This document shows positions 10,680 to 18,743 of a DNA stretch of 64,000 nucleotides, piece by piece. Both the position numbers and the translations under genes were made by a program. The notes under the pieces are model-generated. The model saw only the letters and a list, made by a program, of their open reading frames with translations, did no database searches and had not been told where the DNA came from. Where the stretch lies: assembly GCA_002914845.1 (NCBI GenBank), contig JXTC01000120.1:515429-579428 (forward strand), given 5' to 3'. The stretch comes from Trema orientale (lineage: Eukaryota > Streptophyta > Magnoliopsida > Rosales > Cannabaceae). Within the stretch, counting starts at the first letter, position 1. The number at the start of each line of letters is the position of its first letter.

Positions 10680-12881
10680 GCGGTCTTTCTGGTCATCTAC
10701 TGGGATGTCATTCAATGGTATTACCCCAGCTTTTTTTACTTCAGGACATACACTATCAGCTCCGGTGCACAATCTGTCCTTGTACATCACCTCCTCGTTG
10801 AATATGACATCCCTGCTTCTGATGATCTTCCGATTTTGGTCATCCCAGAAACGATAACCAAACTCAGCATCACCATAACCAATAAAGAAATATTTTTTAG
10901 ACTTGGGATCAAGTTTACTTCTATTGGCAGGGTCTATATGAACATAAGATAGACAACCAAACACTTTCAAGAAAGAAAGGTTTATCTCTTTACCGCTCCA
11001 GACCTCTTCTGGTATTCTGAAGTCTAATGGTACTGACGGTTCTCTGTTGATAAAATATGCAGCGGTGTTAACTGCATCGACCCAAAATGTCTTTGGCAAC
11101 CCTGTGTGCAACCTCATGCTCCTTGCACGTTCATTCAGAGTTCTGTTCATTCTTTCAGCAATACCATTCTGTTGAGGTTTTCTTGGAATGGTTTTCTCGA
11201 ACTTGATCCCATTATTGGCACAATACCTCTTGAAGTCATCATTATCATATTCTCCCCCATTATCAGACCGCAAGGATTTCACTTTTAGATTAGTTTTATT
11301 CTCAACCATGGCTTTCCACTTCTTAAAGGTATCGTAAACATCAAATTTATATTTCAGAAAATAAACCCATACCTTTCTGCTCGAATCGTCAATGAATGTC
11401 ACATAGTATCTTGAGCCTCCAAGGGATGTCACAGGAGATGGCCCCTACACGTCTGTATGAACCAGCTCCAATTTTGCTGCTTTCGGTTCTCTTCCGCTTT
11501 TCGAAAAGCTCACCCTCTTTTGCTTGCCAAAGATACAGCTTTCGCATAGGCTATGCTCAACTGACTTTAGCTCTGGTAGCTTTCCTTTTGACAGCATTAT
11601 CTTCATTCCCTTGTCGCTCATATGCCCAAGTCTACAGTGCCATAGACTTGAATTAACTTCAGCATTGACGGTCGCCAAAGTATCTCTACAACTAGAAGTT
11701 ATGTAGAGAGTTCCAGTTTTGTTTCCTCGAGCAACAACCAAGGCTCCTTTGCTAACCTTCCACGAGCCACCAGTAAAGGTCACATTGTGTCCTTCCTCGT
11801 CAAGTTGTCCCACTGATATAAGGTTCCGCATCAGTCTAGGTATATGCCTTACCTTCTGGATTTTCCACACCGATCCGTTTGACATCTTCAGACGGATATC
11901 ACCCATACCAACAATATCTAAAGGTTCTCCATCGGCTAGATAAATCTTTCCGTAATTACCAGCGACATAATTCTCTAATACATCACGGTGTGCAGTGGTA
12001 TGAAACGAAGCTCCAGAGTCTAAGACCCAAGAGTCAATTGGATTATCTACAGATAATAGTAAAGCGTCTTGTACCTCATCAGTCACGGTATTCGCATCGT
12101 TTCTGCTGTCGTCTTTCCTTAGTGCTCTACAATTCTTCTTTATGTGGCCAGTCTTGTCACAATTCCAGCATTCTGGTCTTTTTCCAGATCTGGACTTGTC
12201 TCTTTCATTCCTTGACTTAGAACTGCCACGACCCCAGTTAGAATTCTTTTTGCTGCTTCTGCCCCTGTTCTCGAGATTCAGGGCAGAACTCGATGATGCA
12301 CCTTCACCCGAATCAATTCTGCGAACTTCTTCCGCCAAAATTCGGTCTCTAACATCATTGAATTGCAGTTTTCCTTTGCCAACAGAATTGCTAACCGCAG
12401 CCCTCATTAGTTCCCAGCTGGTTGGTAGAGATGCTAGAAGAATTAAAGCACGTACTTCATCGTCAAAATTAATTTCGACGGACGTCAACTGAGAAACGAT
12501 CGTGTTGAACTCATTGATATGAGTTGCAACTGAAGCACCTTCTCCCATCTTTAAATAAAATAACTTTTTCATCAAATGTACCTTGTTATTTGCCGATGGC
12601 TTCTCATACATATCTGACAAGATGCTCATTATCTCTGCTATGGTTTTCGCCTCCGCCACATTATGAGCAACATTTTTTGTTAGCGTTAATCGGATCACGC
12701 CTAACACTTGTCGATCAAGGAGTTACAAATCGTCGTCCTCCATCTTCTCTGGTTTCTTCCCTGATAGAGGCTGATGTAATTTTTTACTATACAGATAATC
12801 ATTAATCTGCAATCTCCAGTACGAGAATTCTGTACCGTCGAACTTGTCAATTCCGGGTCCTGATCCTTCACCTCCGGCCAT
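10680..12881 (-). pseudogene. Copia element 2 gag-protease-integrase pseudogene
   Basis: The frame starts at an ATG at 12881 (MAGGEGSGPG) and is continuous to about 10680 except for two nonsense codons: TAA at 12723-12725 and TAG at 11445-11447. The second falls where HTDVWGP is expected, so a Trp codon has become a stop. Recognisable parts in order are a gag helical domain, a CCHC knuckle (CWNCDKTGHIKKNC), the protease motif LDSGAS, a gag-pre-integrase segment with HCRLGH, and an integrase core with TFIDDSSR, SDNGGEY and GIAERMNRT. The sequence ends before the reverse transcriptase. Confidence 0.9.
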
Positions 12882-12906
12882 CGCTCCCACTAAAATATCG
12901 AACGAA

Positions 12907-12918
12907 GCTCTGATACCA
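12907..12918 (-). other. Primer binding site of Copia element 2
   Basis: The minus strand reads TGGTATCAGAGC, a perfect 12-base match to the initiator tRNA-Met 3' end. It lies two bases inside the 5' LTR boundary at 12921. Confidence 0.92.
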
Positions 12919-12920
12919 GT

Positions 12921-13430
12921 TGTTAGGGAATAACCTCCCCAATAAACACACAATAGTGGAAGCAATAAAAATAAATGTGAAAAATAATGCCAAAATAAAT
13001 AAATAGGACACACAAAATAAGCGTAGTTCACCAAATTGGCTACGTCCACGGAGCTGCTGCAGATTTTTACTATTGGGAGAAAAGGAATTTTGCAAGTGTT
13101 TACAAATACTCACTCAGCACTTCTCACACCCAGACCCCGAATACACCCAAGAGAAAAATTATTCTCTTACTCTCAAAGAATAAAATCTCACAATTTTACT
13201 CTCACTATGCTTGGTGTTTCTCACATCTTTGGGATGAAAAATAATGAGAGATGAAGACCCTATTTATAGTGTAAGACTTCACCAACCTTTACATATTTTT
13301 ACCTAATATATCACATTTCTTACACACGGTTTGTACACGTTTTTTTTTTTTTTCCTTCTTTACACGGAACAAAACCGTGTTTTCTTACACGGTTAACACA
13401 CTGCTTTCCTTAAAAAAAAAACTCCACCGC
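12921..13430 (-). repeat. Copia element 2, 5' LTR
   Basis: On the plus strand the LTR begins tgttagggaataac next to the primer binding site. It includes the gttcacc...gctacgtccacgg signature seen in the other Copia LTRs here. The outer end is approximate, because homology to the CNL trailer resumes at about 13430-13445. Confidence 0.75.
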
Positions 13431-13439
13431 TTGACAATC

Positions 13440-14780
13440 TTCACTCACATTAGATGTTGCATGGTAGGCAGGTCTTGATCTTACAATTAAAGATTGAGGC
13501 CTAGAACATCATGGGTCTACCTTGTACTTAAGAAAAACGATAAGAGTAATCACATAAACTGAACAATTAATTTCAGTTTTGCTTTATAGTTTAGCGGAGC
13601 AACTAATGTAGATTTAAATGACTCACATCATAACTTTTACCTACTTTAAATTTCTGAGTATTCTATATGACGGATCATTTGGCGATTCTTTGTCCACCAT
13701 TGTAATTATGCTGTGGCCTTTTGATGAATTTAAGACTTAAAAATCTGTAAAGCTAATTCTATTGTTTCCTTGAATAACAGTAGCATGTTATGTCCATAAA
13801 AGTCATATCTTACTTGTCCATTCATTATTTAATTTTTGTGGCTGTCAGGTATTAGAAAGAAGTTCGCCAACGAAAAATGAGTGCAGTTGTTTCAAAGGTG
13901 CTAATGTAGTAAGCTATTTGCTTCCACTACGTTCCTTGTCTTTCTATTCGTTTTGGAACTGGAAGGTTGTAAGGAAGATCAGGAGACTCCCATGAGATTT
14001 TCTGAGATCACATTTGCTGATATCTTGAGATGCCAAAACAAAGCTGTATTGATCAAGATATTGCAAAAACCAATAGTAGTTGGGTGAAAATTACTGTCAT
14101 ATAGCTTTGTAGAGGAGAACAATAAAATAAGATGAACAAATAAATAAGTAATTAAACATGCATGGGATTTAGATTTACATCTTATATGCTTCCATGTAAA
14201 CTTTGATTTATCCCTACAGGTTGGTTCAGAGATAATATGGAACCATGGGCTTTGAAGAATATAATTGAAATCCAGAGTTCTTTTTTCTTAATCGACATAC
14301 ATATAAAGGATGACTAAGAGAGTAGATTTATAACTTTAGCATGCATCAGTGATTTTAGTTGAAAACATAGCTTAATATTCTCTGTTACCTTAGTTTTGCT
14401 TGATTTATTTTGCGACGTTATGTAAATAACAGACGCTTTTGGACTGATCAGTACGTTTAGAATGATGTGTTCAACAGAGAGACCTTTAACCCAGCATTAG
14501 GAAAGCAGGATTCTTTCCAAACTCCATTATGAATAATTAATTTGGCAGTGCTTCATTGACTTTGTTAATATAATACTTGTTTTAAACAATATATATACAA
14601 CATGCCTGTTTTGATTATCTTCACCCTCTCTTACTAAGCAACTTACAATTACGAAAAAAGAATAATTTAAAGGGGTATGAGGTGGCCAACAACTTAATGA
14701 AAACAACAGGCTAAGTCCAATTAATCATAAGTCTCCGCTGGCCATTGGTAGACCATGTTTGTTACTTGTCTTATTTGAGT
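13440..14780 (+). other. CNL 3'-trailer relic, copy 2
   Basis: From cactcacattagatgttg onward the sequence aligns with the CNL3 trailer at 40705-41740 and with 55085-55600. It includes the exon-like block at about 13845-13915 (gctgtcaggtattag, then aatgagtgcagttgtttcaa). Its continuation (14150-14530) matches 7440-8110. It has no coding potential of its own. It shows that another CNL unit once stood to its left. Confidence 0.7.
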
Positions 14781-14799
14781 TTCTTTAACAAGATAAATG

Positions 14800-14965
14800 C
14801 AACTAGTTCTTATAACAAACTAAGTTAAATACTAGGAAGTAAACGCAAAAAATAATGTAGACTACGTAGTCACGGTTTTTTATTAGTATTATTTTTGTTT
14901 TCTTTTTATGCCAAATGGCCAACCACTGCTTCTAACATCTTCTCGGCTTCATATTTTTAATACCT
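14800..14965 (+). pseudogene. CNL relic A, 5' leader fragment
   Basis: The stretch ggaagtaaacgc through aaaaaataatgtag to gtagtcacgg resembles the leader piece before CNL1, CNL4 and the orphan promoter at 10620 (aagaaataatgtagtcatg). The sequence ccaaccactgcttc near 14922 also resembles ccaaccactgcac upstream of CNL3. No MGNC start follows; a MITE begins at about 14982 and beyond it only the very end of a CNL is found. The match is short, so this is tentative. Confidence 0.45.
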
Positions 14966-14981
14966 TATCTTATTTTTATTA

Positions 14982-15614
14982 GAGTAAACTGCAAAAAAAT
15001 ACATTGACTTTTGGGTGTTATGTAAACTCTAAAATTTGAACTTTATAAAATAATATACTGAAATTAAGAACTTTTAAAATTAATACCGTGAGTTGACTTT
15101 TGGGTTATTATTGAAACAAATCGTGAGTTTTTTAATTTTAGCAAAAAATACACCTTGGATTTTCGATTATATAAAAAAAAACCTTGAGTTTTAGTTATAT
15201 TAAATAAAATATTTGGATTATAAAAATCAAATCAAATTAGGCAGCGAAATATGTCAAATAACCCATTTTTTCTTAGTGTACACTGTCATGCGCGACTACA
15301 CGAGGCTAATTACATTGACAAGTATTCCAATTAGGAGAAAACTATGTCATTCTATATTGAAAATGTTGACATTTTTAGTTAAAATAAATTTTTAAAAATA
15401 GTTCATGAGTATAGAACACTTCAAAAATTTAGTCGTTTCTTAATCACGTTGTGTATTCGTTGATTAAAAAAATTCAAGATTTTATTTAATATACTAAAAA
15501 AATTTAAGGTTTTTTTTTTTTTTTTTTTTGCTAAAATAGAAAACCCAAGGTTTTTTTCTTGACAATACCCTCATTTTATTGATTAACTTGACATCCACGG
15601 TTTTGCCATTTACT
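14982..15614. mobile_element. MITE with inverted ends inside CNL relic A
   Basis: The left end reads agtaaactgcaaaaaaatac and the right end, on the minus strand, agtaaatggcaaaaccgtgg. These are imperfect terminal inverted repeats of roughly 20-30 bp. A TTA flanks each side (14979-14981 and 15615-15617), compatible with a PIF/Harbinger-type target duplication, although other assignments are possible. There is no transposase ORF. The interior is A/T-rich. Confidence 0.5.
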
Positions 15615-16245
15615 TTACAAGTTCAATTTAAGGTATATTTACCCCAAACCCTTAGTTCTAACATCACTAGAATGGGACCTGATTTGGCCATTAAGGCCAC
15701 ACGTTTGATGCACCGTCTTATACTATATTGTATTGTATGAGGTTGTATTGTATTGTATTATTTTATACAATACTAGTTTTGATTTCGTATCGTATTAAGA
15801 GGTTGCACTAAATTAAAACATGTTTCGTGAGATTGTATTGTATTAATTATCAAATTTTAAAAAAATAAAATCTAACTGACTTTCTTATTTTTCTCTTACT
15901 TTGAGAAACTCAAAATCAAATATTTTAGAAAAATGCCACTTTTTAAATTTTATTTTGAAATTAACACTTTAAAAATTTTATTTAGAAAAATATCACTTTT
16001 TAAAAGTACAACGAGTAAATTCTAAATATTACAATACAATTTAATACGTGGTGCTTTTTTCGTATTAGATAATACATCTTATATTGTATTAATTAGTAGA
16101 ATACAAGAGTGGTACCAAACAATGTACTGTATTAAGCTAATACAATACATAGTCTTAATACGTGCTATCAAATACGCCATGTGGGAAAATAATCTTGGTG
16201 GAATGAGTTAGAATGGGAAGGTAAGGCCATTCAATTGAGAAATAA
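15615..16245 (+). pseudogene. CNL relic A, 3' coding fragment split by a MITE
   Basis: The stretch 15630-15693 aligns with the last codons of the CNLs: tatttaccccaaaccc matches the codons for IYPKP, and agttctaacatcactagaat with gggacct matches those for SSxITRMGP. About 65-70 bases between these two pieces are deleted. After the MITE, 16183-16240 continues with ttggtggaatgagttagaat, the codons for WWNELEW, then a degraded tail. The relic matches CNL1 and CNL3 best by eye. N-terminal, NB-ARC and most LRR sequence is gone. Confidence 0.82.
15694..16178. mobile_element. MITE E1 (PIF/Harbinger-like) with minisatellite
   Basis: The ends are related inverted repeats: left ggccacacgtttgatgcac, right on the minus strand ggcgtatttgatagcac. 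Next to both ends are runs of GTATT/TGTAT pentamers (15724-15760 and 16081-16165). At about 15920-16010 there are copies of an A/T-rich unit (aaaaatgccactttttaaa) that also occurs in E2, E3 and E4. The site is within the CNL relic A coding end. A TTA or TAA is seen only on the left, so the right target duplication has probably mutated. Confidence 0.65.
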
Positions 16246-16419
16246 TTAGGCCATGGGCTAAAACCCATCTTGAGCTACCCACAATATAAAAAGGTAATCA
16301 AAATAAATTTAAGAAGAAAACAAAATTAAAAAAAAAAGTATAGTTTTGGTAGTCTAATATAGTTTATGCAAGTGCCAATTTAGTTAGGATGTATTTAAAT
16401 TGATAAAAATTAGGTCTTG

Positions 16420-16795
16420 TAAGGTATTTTTGGTAAAAAAAAAAAAATAGAAAAATACGGTGGTCTCTATTTTTTTAGATCTGTATGATCTTTATTAGAA
16501 AAATGCTATTTTTAAAAAATATTCATAAAAAAACCATTTTTTAAAGCAGTAATTAGTAATTGGTAACCAGTTTTCAAGTGCTGGTAATTAGTAACTAAAA
16601 TATTTATAGCTAGTAACTATTAATCGGTAACCAGTTTTGAGAAATTGGTAACTAGTAACTATTTTAAAAATAGTCTTTTTCTAAAAAATTTTTTAAAATG
16701 TAATATTTTTCTAATAAAAACCATACTGGAATTGGAAAAAAAAAAAAACACGCTACTGTATTTTTGTAATTCTTTTTGGTTTTTATAAGTAAAAC
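16420..16795. mobile_element. Inverted-repeat element, MITE-like
   Basis: Imperfect inverted arms are visible: tctttattagaaaaatgcta (near 16490) pairs with taatatttttctaataaaaa (near 16702), and outer A-rich/T-rich arms pair around them. The centre holds about four degenerate copies of a unit like ggtaaccagttttca or ggtaattagtaacta (16557-16660). No clean ends or target duplication were found. Confidence 0.4.
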
Positions 16796-17239
16796 TGTTA
16801 AAAAACCTATTAAACCACAGAAGTTTAAATATTAGTTTTTATTTCTCACATACACTAATAAATTGTAATATTTCAATGTACAAGTTTCTTTGAATTTCAT
16901 AAACAGTTTTTCTTATATTACACAATAACAATAACTAATATTCTCACTATGACATAGAAATAAAAATGTATGAATAATATTAGAACAACTAAATTTTAAG
17001 GGAAAAAGAAAGAAATAACTGGCACAATAACTTTCTGAGCTCAAAACCAGACAAGCTAGCTAAAAAAGACATAAAAGCGAAAATAGGCACCATTATATAT
17101 GGAAAAAAAAAATAACATAAAAAACGTGCAATTATGCGCGATAGCAGGCACGTGCACCACACAGGTATTGACCCGTAACAAACCTAGTATCGCACGAGGC
17201 ATCGGCCGAAGTTAAATATGCTTGGATCGACAGCATGGC

Positions 17240-18064
17240 TGGAGATGCAACAATGGGCTACCCGACCTAGCCAGACACATTTTAGGCAGGTCCATCACGG
17301 GCCGTGGGCTGGGATCCTATGTGCTAACTTATATGTGGGTTAGGCTGGGCTAACCTACGGGCTACGACGGTCCAGCCCGCGGGCTATGATGGGCTGTCCC
17401 ATGAGCTGGCCTATAATAACCCATCGTTGACTGGCCCATTCTAGTTCATAAACAAAAAAATATATATTTTGTTTAACTTTTAAAGTTATTTTCTTATCAA
17501 ATCATAATTTACATACAATTACAAATTAATTTAAGTGTTAATTATTATAAAAAATATAAAAATATTTACTAATATTAGAAAAATTATTATAAATAGAGCT
17601 AAATAATTATATAAATCATTAACAAAAATTTTATTTGTGACTGTTTTATTGAAAATCTTATAAATCAAATTCAATGGGACAATATAAAACCTTAGTTTTA
17701 AAAAAAAAAAATAGCATAAAATATTTAAGATTATATAGAACAAAACTAAAAAAAATAATAAATAAACAAAAAAAATATAAAAATAAAAGAAGAATATGCC
17801 AATGTGGGCCGACCTGTGATGGGTCAGAATAGGCTGGTCCATCTTAGCCTATCACGGGCTGGCCCAGGCCAACCCATCTTATAAGCTTTGATGGGTTGGT
17901 CCGAGTTAGGCCATAGACCACAATATCATAGCCCAACCCAGCTCAAAAATAGTAGATGAGTTGGTCGGTCTATCCATAGTATCAAAATGAGACGGTCTGT
18001 CCTAACACTATAGCAATACGAGCCTGGGTTGGCCCATGGGCGGGGACCCAAAATTGCATCTCTA
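17240..18064. mobile_element. hAT-type non-autonomous element with 8-bp TSD
   Basis: The target duplication is AGCATGGC at 17232-17239 and 18065-18072. The terminal repeats are TGGAGATGCAA on the left and TAGAGATGCAA on the right (minus strand), extending to the shared tgggc/tgggt region. Both flanks of the interior carry many short GGGCTGG/CCAGCCC palindromes, giving strong fold-back potential. An 8-bp duplication and short inverted ends are typical of the hAT superfamily. No transposase is encoded. Confidence 0.88.
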
Positions 18065-18249
18065 AGCATGGCTAGCTAACATCATTAAGCATGACCTCCT
18101 CCGCGAAATTATGAATCAAATGGATCCCCACGAGACAATGACTTTCTTTTTTCCATTGTTAAAGCCACTTTTCCGGGAAATATTCAACTAGGAAGGTTCC
18201 CGGAAATGAAAAGAAAGAGGAAGCGAAAATATTAGTTTTTCATCGGTAG

Positions 18250-18500
18250 TCGCTAGTGTATGTTCAGCTGTTTTGTGTTATACGTAAGCAACTGGATCTC
18301 CTTTACTATGGGAATAACTCACTTGGGTCCAAGGGCATTGATCAATTATTCTCAATGATATATAGTCATGCAAACACTCGTGCTCATATGTTTATTATTA
18401 AGTCACTCTCTTGGACTTCAAGCAAAAAAAAAAAGAAAAAATAGGTCACTCTCTTGGACAATAAAGCATGACGAAGTCTCCTAGAAATGAAATAAAGAAA
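18250..18500 (+). promoter_or_regulatory. CNL1 conserved upstream block
   Basis: This block shares ordered motifs with the CNL2 (27345-27520) and CNL4 (46510-46630) upstream regions and with the orphan block at 10380: cagctgttttgtgttata, aactcacttgggtcc, aaacactcgtgctcatatgt and ctctcttggacaataaag. Conservation across paralogs in otherwise diverged flanks suggests promoter or transcription-start function. No experimentally defined element is claimed. The leader that follows holds ccattgcatcaaacc at 18617, shared with CNL2 and CNL4. Confidence 0.6.
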
Positions 18501-18743
18501 GAAATAATGTAGTAATGTAGTCCATAATTTATGCTTTTTCCTAATTCTGAACCTGAATATTCGACCACGCATTGAATCTCCAACATTGACTTCTTATTCT
18601 GAGGCTTTATTATCCTACCATTGCATCAAACCTTCATCTCTGCTTCACAACACTATTATATCTTCTCTATAATCTGCTTCTTTATTATCCAGATTATCAC
18701 TTTCTTTCTCAGTTTTGAAACTCTTGCAGTTTACGAACGAGCA

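Larger units (their letters stand above)
10653..13430 (-). mobile_element. Copia element 2, truncated at its 3' half
   Basis: The element has a 5' LTR (12921 to about 13430), a perfect initiator-Met primer binding site, gag, protease and integrase on the minus strand. It then stops abruptly in pol at about 10680, beside an (AT)n run. Reverse transcriptase, RNase H and the 3' LTR are missing, so no target duplication can be read. Its left neighbour is an orphan CNL promoter and its right neighbour a CNL trailer. This suggests one deletion that removed a CNL body together with half of this element. Confidence 0.85.

Noticed and set aside
11445-11447. TAG in Copia element 2 as a programmed readthrough codon between gag and pol
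   Set aside because: Ty1/copia elements normally use one polyprotein frame. The stop replaces the Trp of HTDVWGP inside the integrase region, not at a gag-pol border, and a second nonsense codon exists at 12723-12725. Simple decay is more likely.
18621-18743. Upstream extension of the CNL1 frame (41 codons, hydrophobic), and the equivalent at 27632-27763 for CNL2, as a signal peptide
   Set aside because: Both begin at TTG, not ATG. All four paralogs share the MG(N/G)C start, and the stretch is the conserved leader. RPS5-type receptors have no signal peptide.
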